From the NCBI RefSeq assembly GCF_036173065.1, contig NZ_CP108041.1, positions 4,157,001-4,221,000 of the forward strand: a stretch of 64,000 bases of DNA, read 5' to 3'. A program made the translations under genes and the position numbers. This document shows, piece by piece, positions 17,531-26,267 of this stretch; within the stretch, counting starts at the first letter, position 1, and each line of letters begins with the position of its first letter. Origin of the DNA: Rhodococcus sp. NBC_00297. Lineage in GTDB: Bacteria; Actinomycetota; Actinomycetes; Mycobacteriales; Mycobacteriaceae. Below the pieces are notes generated by a model, which made no database searches, was not told where the DNA came from, and worked only from the letters and a program-made list of their open reading frames with translations.

Positions 17531-20500
17531 TCAGCGCACGGCACGATCAAGGTTAGACCTTTCGGTCCGCGGCCGTGTGTCCGGATCACCCTTGTGATCG
17601 GCTTCACCGGTGTGTGGCGTGGTCGTGCCGTCGTCGGCTGCGTGACCCGCGCCACTCGCAGCCGTGGTACGTCCCTCGGTGGTTTCCCAGAGTTCGGCGT
17701 AGAAACCGTCCGAGCGCACCAGGTTCTCGTGGGTTCCGCTCTCCACGATGCGCCCGTCGTCGACCACCACGACGAGATCGGCCCGCGCGGCGGTCGCGAG
17801 GCGGTGCGCCACGATCACCGATGTCCGACGGGTGGTCACGGTGCGGCCGGCGTCCAGGACGGCTCGTTCCGTCGCCGGGTCCAGGGTCGCCGTCGCCTCG
17901 TCGAGCAACAGGATGTCGGGATCGACCAGCTCGGCGCGCGCCAGCGCCAGTAACTGCCGGGTTCCCGCCGCGAGGCCGCGGCCACGTTCTCCGACGGGCG
18001 TCGCCATGCCGAGAGGGAGTGTGGCGATGGCGGGCAGTGCCCCCACGGCGCGGGCCGCGCTCTCGATGTCGGCGCGCGTCGCGTCCGGACGCCCGAAAGC
18101 GATGTTGGAAGCGATGGTGCCGCTGAAGAGATGCGCCTCCTGCGGAACGACTCCCAGACGTCGGCGGTAGTCGCCGAGCGGGTACGACCGCACGGGCACG
18201 TCGTCCACGACGACGTCCCCGGTGGTCGGGTCGTAGAACCGCGCCATCAACTTCACGATGGTCGACTTGCCGGCGCCGGTGCGACCCACCAGTGCCACCG
18301 TCGATCCCGCCGGAACGTGCAGGTCGACCGACGTCAGCGCATCCCGCGGAGCCCCGGCGTAGCGGAAGGTGACGTCCTTCAGCGCGATGTCGCCGCGCAG
18401 TCGCGGTGGGACCGAGACCGGCGTCGACGACCCGGCCTGCTCGATCGAGCTGCGGGTGCGCAACAGGTCACCGATGCGAGTGAGACCCACGGACGCCTGC
18501 TGATAGCCGTCGAACACCTGGGACAACTGTTGGATGGGGCCGAAGAGCAGACCCAGGTACAGCACGAAGGCGACGAGGGCGCCGGCCGAGGTGCGCCCGT
18601 CGGCCACGCGGTACGCACCGACGAGGACCACGGCGGCGAGGGCGAGGTCCGACAGGAACGCGATGAACGGGAAGAACACCGAGATGGCCCGTTGCGACCG
18701 CATCCGGCTGCGGCGGTACGACTCGGAGCGGGCGAGGAACGAGCGTGCCGCAGCCGTCTGATGCCGGTACGCCTGCGTGACCCGTAGTCCGGTGACGTTC
18801 TCCTGGAACTCCGCGTTAACGGCCGAGATGCGCTCGCGTGACGTCGAGTACGCGCGAGCGGAGATGCGACGGAACACCAGCGTCGCCACCACCAGGATCG
18901 GGACGACCGACAGGGCCACCGCGGCGAGGACCCCGTCGGTGAGGATCAATGCGGCCGACACGCCGACGATCGTCAGGAGGCTGACGACGGCCGTCGACAG
19001 ACCCGTCTGCATGAACGTCGACAACGCGTCCACGTCGGTCGTCATGCGGGTCATGATCCGGCCGGACAGTTCTCGCTCGTAGTAGTCGAGGCCGAGACGC
19101 TGCAGGTGCGCGTAGCTGCGGACGCGGAGCCCGAAGAGCACGCGCTCACCGGCCCGCGCGGTCACCACCGTCATGGTGCGGACCACGAGCCAGTCGACGA
19201 TCACCAGCGCCAGCGCGATGCCCGACACCGCCGCGAGGATTCCGGTGGACCTCTCGGCGACACCGTGGTCGACGGCGAACCGCACGATCGACGGGAAGGC
19301 GATGGTGACGGCCGAGTCGAACGCCAGGCAGACCATGACCACCGCGAGCAGTCCGGCGACGGGGGCGAGGGTGCGCCGCAGGGTGAACGTCGACTCGTCC
19401 CGCCGAGCGGCAGCGGTGTCGACGCGCGGGTCCTCGTCGGCCGGGGCGATTCGGGCCAGGATCTCGGTCACGGCCTCGGTGGGCACGGCGCCGCCGAGTG
19501 ACGACGCCATGTGACCGCCCGGACCGGGAGGGCCGCCGGCAGCCGCGCCGTCCGCGCTCGCGCGGGAGGCGGGTGAGGACGCGAACTCGGTGGAGGCGCC
19601 GTCGTCCGGCCACAGCGAGTCGGCGGGCACGTCGTCCTGCGCCGGCTCGGACTTCTCGCCTGCGCCGGACATCAGCGCGCGGAACAGGGGGCAACGCTCG
19701 TCGAGTTCGGCCTCGGTGCCGATGTCGACGATGCGCCCCCGGTCCAGGACGGCGACGCGATCGGCCAGCGCGAGCGTCGACCGGCGGTGCGCGAGCACCA
19801 CCGTCGTCCGGCGTGGACCGGAACGCAGCCGGTCGAAGATCGCTGCCTCCGTGCGGGCATCGACGGCCGAGGTGGCGTCGTCGAGGACCAGGACGCGCGG
19901 GGAGGACAGCAGGACCCGCGCGAGCGCGATGCGTTGGCGTTGGCCACCGGACAGCGAGAGCCCGCGCTCACCCACCGTGGTGTCGTAACCGTCGGACAGG
20001 TCGCGGACGAAGTCGTCGGCCATGGCGCGCGTGGCCGCGTCGCGGACACTCGCCTCCGACGCGTCGGGGGCACCGAGGGCGATGTTGCGCGCGACGCTGG
20101 AGGAGAACAGGAACGGATCGTCGAACGCGACCGACACCGCCGCGCGGAGGTCGTCGGCGGACAGGTCGGCGATGTCGACGTCGCCGTTCTCGGACGTGAG
20201 CACGATGCTGCCCGACGACGGTCGGTAGAACCGCGGCAGCAGCATGGACAGGGTCGACTTGCCGCTGCCGGAGGGGCCCACCACCGCCACCGTCTCGCCC
20301 GGCGCGACCGTGAGGTCCAGTCCGTCGAGCACGGGGGCGTCGGGGTCGAAACCGAATCGGACGTCGCGCAGACGCAGCCCCAGCGCTCCGTCCGGGATCG
20401 GTACCGGATTCTCGGGTTCCTCGTGCGCCGGCCGGGTGTCGATGACGCCGTACACCCGTTCGACCGCGGCACGGGACAGCTGGGCCATGACCACGACGGA

Positions 20501-21391
20501 CGTGAGTGTCCGGGTCACGGCGGCCATCGTGGCGACGTAACTCGCGAAGGCCAGGAACGTGCCGACGGTGATGGAACCGGACAGAGCCAACCACCCACCC
20601 AGGGCCACCACACCCACCAGACCGAGCTGCGGCAGCGCCGCCATGCCAGGGGCGAATCGGGAGTTCACGACGGCGGCGCGCAGGCGCTCGGCGTACAGCC
20701 GCCGGCCGATGCGCTCCAGCGTGTCCACGGCACGCGATTCCTGGCCGAAGCCTTTGACCACCCGCACACCGGTGACCGTCTCCTCCACGTGCCCGGCCAG
20801 TTCCGCGGCCTGCTGCTGGGCCGACCAGGTGGCCGCGTACAGCGTGGGGCGCATGCGGACCACCAGCACGCTGATGGCCGGTACGACGGCGAGCGCCACC
20901 AGGGTGAGCAGCGGCGACAGATACGCCATCACGCCGAGAGCCAGGACGAACTGCAGCAGGGCGCCCGCCGACAACGGGACCATGGCGAGCAGACCCTGCA
21001 CCAGCTGCAGGTCGGTGATCGAGCGCGACACCACCTGACCGACCTGTACCTCGTCCTGCCGCTCGCCGTCGAGGCGGTGCAGCGACGCGAGCAGGCGTTG
21101 GCGCAGTCCGTGTTGCACGTCGATGGACAGGGCGCCGGCGAGGAGGCGCCGCCCGAACTGGCACGCGAAGCGGACGACGGCCAGTCCCGCGATGGCCGCG
21201 GCGATGGTGGCGATGTGGTCGGTGCGGCTGGCCGACGCGCCGTCGACGGCGGCGCGGGTGAGGAGGGGGAACATGATGTCGATGGCAGCGGCCACGAAGG
21301 TCACCGCGAGTGCGCCCACCGCGACGCGGCGATGAGCGAAGCAGTCCGACGCCAGCCTGCGGATCCACCCTCGCGAATCGGGAGTGCTCAC
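17531..21391 (-). CDS. Single-chain ABC exporter (TMD-NBD-TMD-NBD) with asymmetric nucleotide sites
   Basis: A 1286-residue protein made of two fused half-exporters. TMD1 covers about residues 20-320; NBD1 has Walker A GPSGSGKST near 372, signature LSGGQRQ near 482 and Walker B LVLDDATSAVD near 503. After a Ser/Gly/Asp-rich linker, TMD2 precedes NBD2 with GRTGAGKST near 1041, signature position AAGTRQ near 1143 and LLLDEATATLD near 1161. NBD1 has Asp in place of the catalytic Glu and NBD2 lacks a normal LSGGQ, so one composite site is degenerate and one consensus. Substrate is unknown; lipids or drugs are typical. Start is GTG 21391, overlapping the ABC-2 permease stop by four bases. Confidence 0.87.
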   Translation of the reverse strand: MSTPDSRGWIRRLASDCFAHRRVAVGALAVTFVAAAIDIMFPLLTRAAVDGASASRTDHIATIAAAIAGLAVVRFACQFGRRLLAGALSIDVQHGLRQRLLASLHRLDGERQDEVQVGQVVSRSITDLQLVQGLLAMVPLSAGALLQFVLALGVMAYLSPLLTLVALAVVPAISVLVVRMRPTLYAATWSAQQQAAELAGHVEETVTGVRVVKGFGQESRAVDTLERIGRRLYAERLRAAVVNSRFAPGMAALPQLGLVGVVALGGWLALSGSITVGTFLAFASYVATMAAVTRTLTSVVVMAQLSRAAVERVYGVIDTRPAHEEPENPVPIPDGALGLRLRDVRFGFDPDAPVLDGLDLTVAPGETVAVVGPSGSGKSTLSMLLPRFYRPSSGSIVLTSENGDVDIADLSADDLRAAVSVAFDDPFLFSSSVARNIALGAPDASEASVRDAATRAMADDFVRDLSDGYDTTVGERGLSLSGGQRQRIALARVLLSSPRVLVLDDATSAVDARTEAAIFDRLRSGPRRTTVVLAHRRSTLALADRVAVLDRGRIVDIGTEAELDERCPLFRALMSGAGEKSEPAQDDVPADSLWPDDGASTEFASSPASRASADGAAAGGPPGPGGHMASSLGGAVPTEAVTEILARIAPADEDPRVDTAAARRDESTFTLRRTLAPVAGLLAVVMVCLAFDSAVTIAFPSIVRFAVDHGVAERSTGILAAVSGIALALVIVDWLVVRTMTVVTARAGERVLFGLRVRSYAHLQRLGLDYYERELSGRIMTRMTTDVDALSTFMQTGLSTAVVSLLTIVGVSAALILTDGVLAAVALSVVPILVVATLVFRRISARAYSTSRERISAVNAEFQENVTGLRVTQAYRHQTAAARSFLARSESYRRSRMRSQRAISVFFPFIAFLSDLALAAVVLVGAYRVADGRTSAGALVAFVLYLGLLFGPIQQLSQVFDGYQQASVGLTRIGDLLRTRSSIEQAGSSTPVSVPPRLRGDIALKDVTFRYAGAPRDALTSVDLHVPAGSTVALVGRTGAGKSTIVKLMARFYDPTTGDVVVDDVPVRSYPLGDYRRRLGVVPQEAHLFSGTIASNIAFGRPDATRADIESAARAVGALPAIATLPLGMATPVGERGRGLAAGTRQLLALARAELVDPDILLLDEATATLDPATERAVLDAGRTVTTRRTSVIVAHRLATAARADLVVVVDDGRIVESGTHENLVRSDGFYAELWETTEGRTTAASGAGHAADDGTTTPHTGEADHKGDPDTRPRTERSNLDRAVR

Positions 21392-22167
21392 GTCACGTCT
21401 CGGCGAGTGGTGCGCAGCCACCCGGCTCCGGCGATGCCGATGGTCCACAGCAGCAGTCCGATGACGGCAGCGGAGAACGGAAGCAGCATGTCGCCGTCCG
21501 TCCCCTTGTCCGCCGCCATGATCGCGACGGTGGTGGCTCCGGGGAGCAGGGCGGCGACCGCCTCCGCGCCGATGCCGCTGAGCACCGCGATCACGACGAG
21601 CTCTCCGATCGGTAGCCACGCGACCACGACGATCGCCGCGATGGCAGGGGAGCCGGTGAGCAGCCCGAGCCCGCAGCCGAGGACACACCACAGCGCGGAG
21701 ACGACGATGCCGAGAAGACAGACCGCGATCACCAGTCCGTCGTCCACCACTGTGTTGCCCCCGAACAGTGCGAGCGACGCCACGCTGACGAGGACGGACA
21801 CCACGGCGTACGCGGCACCGACGGCGGCCGAGACGAGAATCCTGGCGGCCACCACCTGACCGCGACGCGGCGCGGCGAGGAAGGTCGTGGACGCGGCGCC
21901 GTGGCGCAGGTCGGTCGCGGCGTGCACCGCGCCGAACACGGCGGCGAACAGCACCGACACGCCCACGGTGACGTACAACCCGATGAGAGCGGCGACGCGA
22001 TTGGCGTCGTCGACGCCGGTGAGCGCGTCCGACGACGCGATGGCGGCGTACACGGCGCTGGCGAATCCGCCGATCAGCACGGGCGGTAGACCCAGTGCCC
22101 ACCACGACCGCAACGATCCGACCCGCCGGATCTCCGCTCGGAGCAGACCGCCTGCCGTGGGGCTCAT
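21388..22167 (-). CDS. ABC-2 type transporter permease
   Basis: A 259-residue membrane protein with about six hydrophobic segments, an N-terminal cytoplasmic AEIRRVGSLRSWW helix and an exit helix near the C-terminus. The layout fits ABC-2 permeases that partner with a single ATP-binding subunit, here the gene immediately upstream (4-bp ATGA overlap). Its stop overlaps the GTG of the large ABC exporter. Substrate is unknown; such pairs often export small hydrophobic compounds or peptides. Confidence 0.75.
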   Translation of the reverse strand: MSPTAGGLLRAEIRRVGSLRSWWALGLPPVLIGGFASAVYAAIASSDALTGVDDANRVAALIGLYVTVGVSVLFAAVFGAVHAATDLRHGAASTTFLAAPRRGQVVAARILVSAAVGAAYAVVSVLVSVASLALFGGNTVVDDGLVIAVCLLGIVVSALWCVLGCGLGLLTGSPAIAAIVVVAWLPIGELVVIAVLSGIGAEAVAALLPGATTVAIMAADKGTDGDMLLPFSAAVIGLLLWTIGIAGAGWLRTTRRDVT

Positions 22168-23114
22168 CGCCGAGCTCCGGTGAAGGCGGGATGCGGACCG
22201 ACCGGGCTCGTGAGGGACAGGTAGATCTGCTCGAGGTCCACGGCGGACACCACGGTTCCGTGGACGGTCACCCCGGACGCGTGCGCCGTCGACCGGATCA
22301 CGGCCTCGCCGACACCGGTGACCACGAGTCGGCCGTCGGGACCCAGCACGGCGTCGGTGTGGCCGGACGCGGCGAGGCCCAGTGCCAGGGCGGCGGGGTT
22401 CGAACTGTGCACCAGGATGCGGGCGGGACGGGTACCGCGGAGCTCACCGATACTGCCGTGGAAGACGACCGAGCCGCGGTCGAGGATCACGACGTGGTCG
22501 ACGACCGCCTCGAGCTCGCGAACGACGTGGCCGGACACCAGAACGGAGCCGCCCGCACGAGCGAATCCGCGCAGGAAGTCGCGGAGCCACACGATGCCGC
22601 CGGGGTCGAGACCGTCGGTCGGCTCGTCCAGCACGAGGATGCGAGGTGTGCCGAGCAGTGCCGCCGCGAGCGCGAGGCGCTGCCGCATCCCGAGAGAGAA
22701 CTCGCCGACGCGGCGACCGGCGACGTCGTGCAGACCGACGAGTGCGAGCACCTCCTCCACGCGGGAGTCGGCGACACCGAGGACGGGCGCGAGAGTGCGC
22801 AGGTGTGCGCGCGCCGTGCGGCGGGGGTGCGCGCCGCCGCCGCCGAGCACGGCACCGACGGCGCGGCCCGGCTCGACGAGTGCCGCGTACGGCAGGCCCT
22901 CCACCAGCGCCGCACCCTCGTCGGGCTGTACGAGCCCGAGGAGCATTCGCAGCGTGGTCGACGTGCCGGAGCCGACGGGTCCGAACAACCCGGTCACCGA
23001 TCCGCGCGGTACGACGAACCCGATCTGCGCGGCGGCGACCGCGGTTCCGTAGGTCTTGGTGAGGTCACGCGCCTCGAGCGCGTGTCCGGGGCTCGTCTCG
23101 GTGGTGACGTGCAC
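22164..23114 (-). CDS. ABC transporter ATP-binding protein with Walker A lysine replaced
   Basis: A 316-residue ABC-2 type ATPase. The Walker A position reads GPVGSGTST (residues 45-53), with Thr51 (codon ACG) where the invariant lysine (AAG/AAA) belongs. The Q-loop region VLGGGGAHP also lacks the usual Gln/Asp/Glu. The other motifs are intact: signature FSLGMRQR, Walker B LVLDEPTDGLDP and an H-loop LVSGH. Loss of the lysine normally abolishes nucleotide binding, so the protein may be inactive, regulatory, or altered by a recent mutation. It overlaps the permease gene by four bases and begins three bases after the stop of the upstream unknown gene. Confidence 0.82.
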   Translation of the reverse strand: MHVTTETSPGHALEARDLTKTYGTAVAAAQIGFVVPRGSVTGLFGPVGSGTSTTLRMLLGLVQPDEGAALVEGLPYAALVEPGRAVGAVLGGGGAHPRRTARAHLRTLAPVLGVADSRVEEVLALVGLHDVAGRRVGEFSLGMRQRLALAAALLGTPRILVLDEPTDGLDPGGIVWLRDFLRGFARAGGSVLVSGHVVRELEAVVDHVVILDRGSVVFHGSIGELRGTRPARILVHSSNPAALALGLAASGHTDAVLGPDGRLVVTGVGEAVIRSTAHASGVTVHGTVVSAVDLEQIYLSLTSPVGPHPAFTGARR

Positions 23115-23117
23115 GCG

Positions 23118-23804
23118 TCAGGCGTCCGGCTCGACGACGCCCGGTGCGTCCTGCCACCGCGCCGGCGGCGGCCCGAAGGCGTCCCGTGCATTGGTGACGA
23201 CGCCTTTGCCCAAGGCGCGGTTGCCGGCTCCGCCGATGACGGCTCCGATGCCCGCGGGCAGCAGCGTGCCGAGCATGACCGCCCCTCGCTTCGCGGCGTA
23301 CTTGGCGACGAACTTGCGGACGAGCCGCTTGTTCAGACTGCCGAGGTTCGCGCCGGGGATCCCGGCGGTGAGCACGCGGCCCACGTTGCCGCGGCCGAGT
23401 GTCCTGCCGACGATCTCCCGGCCGGACTCACCGAGAGCGACCGCCAGCACCAGCGCACGCCGCTGTTCGTGGTCGTGCACGGCGATGCCGTGGACAGCGG
23501 CCACCGACAGGGTGAGCAGTGCGGAGGCCTCGACGAAGAAGGCCGTCTCGGTGCCGACGGCAGCGACCGACGCGACGGTGCCGATGCCGGGCACCGCGGC
23601 GGTGGCCCCGGCAGCCCCGCCGCTTCCCGTCACGGCGTTCAGGAACGTCTTCTCCAGGCGACCGATGATCTGCGCCGGCGACTCGGTGGGATGCGCGCGG
23701 CGTATTCGCCAGACGTACTTCTCGACGGCGGGGCCCTGCAGTCGGCTCCCGTTGTCGAGGATCGACACCAACGCCTTCTCGACGCGTCCTGGATCCTCGG
23801 CCAT
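23118..23804 (-). CDS. Uncharacterised protein, Ala/Gly-rich with hydrophobic helices
   Basis: A 228-residue protein with a strong ribosome binding site (GAGGAGGA, 23812-23819) seven bases before ATG 23804. Residues 55-95 hold two hydrophobic stretches, and another glycine-rich hydrophobic stretch is near residues 180-205 (LLPAGIGAVIGGAGNRALG). The pattern of a hydrophobic pair followed by VHDHEQRRALVLAVALG is reminiscent of EcsC-domain proteins, but I am not confident. It is the first gene of the minus-strand run leading into the ABC genes, with only three bases before the ATPase start. No function assigned. Confidence 0.62.
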   Translation of the reverse strand: MAEDPGRVEKALVSILDNGSRLQGPAVEKYVWRIRRAHPTESPAQIIGRLEKTFLNAVTGSGGAAGATAAVPGIGTVASVAAVGTETAFFVEASALLTLSVAAVHGIAVHDHEQRRALVLAVALGESGREIVGRTLGRGNVGRVLTAGIPGANLGSLNKRLVRKFVAKYAAKRGAVMLGTLLPAGIGAVIGGAGNRALGKGVVTNARDAFGPPPARWQDAPGVVEPDA

Positions 23805-23878
23805 CGATCGGTCCTCCTCGTCCGCAGCGTGTGCACGAATGCCGTGCGGCCTCGCTCGTACCGTTCTACCGTGTGCCC

Positions 23879-24727
23879 ATGACAGCCGTGTCGGACGGCG
23901 CGACCGCGGTGCCGTCGCGGCCACTCCGCGGCCTCGTGCGTCGCTACGAGGGGTACCGCCTCTCCGGCTTCGCGCCGGGCTCGCACGTCGGCATGCCGTC
24001 CGTCGACCTGACGATCATTCTGCCGATCGGGCCACCGCTCACGATCTCCCGCACCGCGATGGCGGATCAGCGGCCGGGGGAGTTCGGTGCCCTCGCGTCG
24101 GGTCTGGGGACCGAACCCGTCGTGATCGAGCACGACGGCGAGCAGCACGGTGTCCAGATCACGGTGACGCCGGCGGGGTGCCGCGCGCTGCTCCACGTCC
24201 CGCCCGCCGAGTTGCGCCAGTACATCGTGCCGTTGGAGGACCTGCTCGGGCGCGATGCCGCTCGGCTTCTCGACGGCGTGCACGCAGCGACCGGATGGCG
24301 TGAGGCATTCGCGCTGCTGGACCGCACGCTGTGCGCGCGACTGGGCCGGGCCCCGCAACCGGATGCCCGGCTGGAGCGGGCGTGGGCGCGGACCACCGGC
24401 CCCACCGCGATGTCGGTGGAGCAGGTCGCCGCGGAGGTCGGATGGAGCCGTCGACGCCTCGAGACCGCGTTCGCCTCCGAGTACGCCGTCACGCCGCGGG
24501 ACGCGGTCCGGCTGGGGCGGTTCGCCCGAGCGCACGCGATGCTGCGGGTGGCCGAACCGCCCCGGCTCGCCGAGGTGGCGTCGGTCTGCGGCTACTTCGA
24601 CCAGGCACACATGGCACGGGACTGGCGCGCGCTGGCGGGATCGGCGCCCTCGGTGTGGCGTGCGAACGAGGTGTTCGCATCCGTACAAGACGAGCGCACC
24701 TCCGCGGCGACAGGATCGACGGCATGA
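23879..24727 (+). CDS. AraC family transcriptional regulator
   Basis: A 282-residue regulator. The N-terminal ~175 residues form an effector-binding region with no close match that I recognise; the C-terminal ~100 residues carry two helix-turn-helix motifs (SVEQVAAEVGWSRRRLETAFASE and LAEVASVCGYFDQAHMARDWRALAG), the normal HTH_18 arrangement. ATG 23879 is chosen; it is divergent from the minus-strand ABC run with a 74-bp gap. Its stop overlaps the ATG of the VOC gene (ATGA), so the pair is cotranscribed and may be functionally linked. Confidence 0.84.
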   Translation: MTAVSDGATAVPSRPLRGLVRRYEGYRLSGFAPGSHVGMPSVDLTIILPIGPPLTISRTAMADQRPGEFGALASGLGTEPVVIEHDGEQHGVQITVTPAGCRALLHVPPAELRQYIVPLEDLLGRDAARLLDGVHAATGWREAFALLDRTLCARLGRAPQPDARLERAWARTTGPTAMSVEQVAAEVGWSRRRLETAFASEYAVTPRDAVRLGRFARAHAMLRVAEPPRLAEVASVCGYFDQAHMARDWRALAGSAPSVWRANEVFASVQDERTSAATGSTA

Positions 24728-25143
24728 CCGAGACACAGCACACCGAGACCACCCCGACCGTCGTCTGGCCCGCACTCCGCTACGACGACGCGCGTGCCGC
24801 GATCGCCTTCCTCGTCGACGTCCTCGGCTTCACCGAGGCCGCCGTGTACGGCGAGGGGGAGCGCGTCGACCACGCCGAGCTCGTCCGCCCCGGCGGCGGA
24901 GCCGTCATGCTCGGCTCGGCGCGACCGGACAGCACCATCGCGGGCCTGCCGCCCGGAGTCGGCGCCGTCTACGTTGCCGTGGGACAGGACGAACTGACGC
25001 GACTGCACGATCGCGCGCGCGAGGCCGGCGCCCGTATCGTGGAACCCCTGCGCGACGAGGACTACGGCGGCCAGGGTTTCACCTGCCTCGATCCCGAGGG
25101 AGTGCACTGGTCCTTCGGCACCTATCGGGGCCATTCGGGCTGA
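24724..25143 (+). CDS. VOC family (glyoxalase/bleomycin resistance-like) protein
   Basis: A 139-residue protein of the vicinal oxygen chelate fold. The two beta-alpha-beta-beta-beta halves are visible: WPALRYDDARAAIAFLVDVLGF at the start and a second half ending in GFTCLDPEGVHWSFGTY, typical of the glyoxalase-like subgroup. Metal ligands are not certain. It is translationally coupled to the AraC regulator upstream (4-bp overlap). Substrate is unknown. Confidence 0.82.
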   Translation: MTETQHTETTPTVVWPALRYDDARAAIAFLVDVLGFTEAAVYGEGERVDHAELVRPGGGAVMLGSARPDSTIAGLPPGVGAVYVAVGQDELTRLHDRAREAGARIVEPLRDEDYGGQGFTCLDPEGVHWSFGTYRGHSG

Positions 25144-25170
25144 TAGTGCTCCGCGCCTGTCGACGGCTGG

Positions 25171-25200
25171 TTTGGCCTGCTCGCTCCGACCCGGTAACAT
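25171..25200 (+). promoter_or_regulatory. Candidate promoter for the infA-rpmJ-rpsM cluster
   Basis: TTTGGC at 25171-25176 and TAACAT at 25195-25200 are separated by 18 bases and would start transcription near 25207, giving an ~80-base leader before infA. The -10 is good, the -35 only fair. Confidence 0.35.
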
Positions 25201-25284
25201 GGAACGTCGGTGCGTTCACGCGTGCCTGCACGAAGTGTGGTTACGAGACGTCAATCAGGTGTGCAAACCAGGATCGCGGAGGAT

Positions 25285-25506
25285 ATGGCAAAGAAGGACG
25301 GCGCAATCGAGGTCGAGGGCCGAGTAGTCGAACCCCTGCCCAATGCGATGTTTCGCATCGAGCTGGAGAACGGTCACAAGGTGCTCGCTCACATCAGCGG
25401 CAAGATGCGGCAGCACTACATCCGCATCCTCCCCGAGGATCGCGTCGTGGTCGAGCTGTCTCCCTACGACCTGACACGCGGGCGGATCGTCTACCGCTAC
25501 AAGTAG
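25285..25506 (+). CDS. infA: Translation initiation factor IF-1
   Basis: A 73-residue S1/OB-fold protein starting [14 protein letters not shown] and ending VYRYK, near identical in pattern to actinobacterial IF-1. It binds the ribosomal A site of the 30S subunit during initiation and helps IF-2 and IF-3. A GGAGGA ribosome binding site lies just upstream of ATG 25285. It opens the infA-rpmJ-rpsM-rpsK-rpsD-rpoA-rplQ gene order standard in actinobacteria. Confidence 0.97.
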   Translation: MAKKDGAIEVEGRVVEPLPNAMFRIELENGHKVLAHISGKMRQHYIRILPEDRVVVELSPYDLTRGRIVYRYK

Positions 25507-25513
25507 TCAAGAG

Positions 25514-25583
25514 TCCCCGGTTCCTCGCGAGCCGGGGATCAACCATGTCCGAGGTTCGACGGGTTCGCGCGTGATCCTCGGAC
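25514..25583 (+). other. Two RNA hairpins between infA and rpmJ
   Basis: First hairpin: TCCCCGG (25514-25520) with CCGGGGA (25532-25538). Second: GTCCGAGG (25547-25554) with CCTCGGAC (25576-25583). Neither is followed by a T-tract. They may act as partial terminators, processing sites or translational control elements for rpmJ. Confidence 0.45.
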
Positions 25584-25605
25584 GCGACCAGGAGATCGAA
25601 CAGAC

Positions 25606-25719
25606 GTGAAGGTCAAGCCGAGCGTCAAGCCGATCTGCGAGAAGTGCAAAGTGATCCGCCGTAACGGCCGGGTCATGGTGATCTGCGACAACCTGCGCCA
25701 CAAGCAGCGTCAGGGCTGA
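25606..25719 (+). CDS. rpmJ: 50S ribosomal protein L36 (zinc-ribbon form)
   Basis: A 37-residue protein, the smallest ribosomal protein: [14 protein letters not shown] at the start and RHKQRQG at the end. Cys11, Cys14, Cys27 and His32 form the zinc site, so this is the C+ form used under zinc-replete conditions. It starts at GTG 25606 with AGGAG (25590-25594) upstream. It lies between infA and rpsM as expected. Confidence 0.95.
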   Translation: MKVKPSVKPICEKCKVIRRNGRVMVICDNLRHKQRQG

Positions 25720-25804
25720 TCAACCCCCCTCTCGAAGATCTACTTGGCTCCACATGCCAGAAGAAGACCTCCCAGCACCAGCTGCCCACACGCGGGTAGT
25801 ACAC

Positions 25805-25825
25805 CCCCGGCCGCGGAGGCCGGGG
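25805..25825 (+). other. GC-rich hairpin in the rpmJ-rpsM spacer
   Basis: CCCCGGCC (25805-25812) and GGCCGGGG (25818-25825) form a perfect 8-bp stem with a 5-base loop, about 70 bases before the rpsM start. There is no T-tract; attenuation or RNA processing is possible. Confidence 0.45.
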
Positions 25826-25892
25826 CCCCGAGCACCACATGTATGGGGACGGACTGGGAGCAGACCTCCGCACGAATGAAGGAAAACGCCAC

Positions 25893-26267
25893 ATGGCACG
25901 TCTAGCCGGTGTGGATCTTCCGCGCGAGAAGCGCATGGAGATCGCACTCACCTACATCTACGGCATCGGCCGTACCCGTTCGCAGGAGATTCTCTCCGCC
26001 ACGGGCGTCAGCCCCGATCTCCGGAGCAAGGACCTCACCGACGAGGACCTGACCAAGCTCCGCGAGTACATCGAGGAGTCGCTCAAGGTCGAGGGCGACC
26101 TGCGCCGCGAGGTGCAGGCCGACATCCGTCGCAAGATCGAGATCGGCTGCTACCAGGGCCTTCGCCACCGTCGTGGTCTGCCCGTCCGTGGACAGCGCAC
26201 GAAGACCAATGCGCGCACCCGTAAGGGACCGAAGCGCACCATTGCCGGCAAGAAGAAGGCGAAGTAA
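25893..26267 (+). CDS. rpsM: 30S ribosomal protein S13
   Basis: A 124-residue protein starting [14 protein letters not shown] and ending in a basic tail ([10 protein letters not shown]). It sits at the head of the 30S subunit and contacts the 50S subunit and P-site tRNA; the [22 protein letters not shown] segment is diagnostic. An AAGGA site precedes ATG 25893. An in-frame upstream ATG (25839) lies in the hairpin spacer and is rejected. The stop overlaps rpsK (TAATG). Confidence 0.97.
   Translation: MARLAGVDLPREKRMEIALTYIYGIGRTRSQEILSATGVSPDLRSKDLTDEDLTKLREYIEESLKVEGDLRREVQADIRRKIEIGCYQGLRHRRGLPVRGQRTKTNARTRKGPKRTIAGKKKAK

Noticed and set aside
21392..22105. In-frame N-terminal extension of the ABC exporter by 238 residues.
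   Set aside because: It overlaps the ABC-2 permease on the same strand in another frame and is Arg-rich nonsense; GTG 21391 with a 4-bp overlap is the natural start.
22164..23114. The possibility that the ABC ATPase is a pseudogene.
   Set aside because: The frame is uninterrupted, tightly coupled to its neighbours and other motifs are intact, so it is listed as a gene with an altered residue rather than a broken one.
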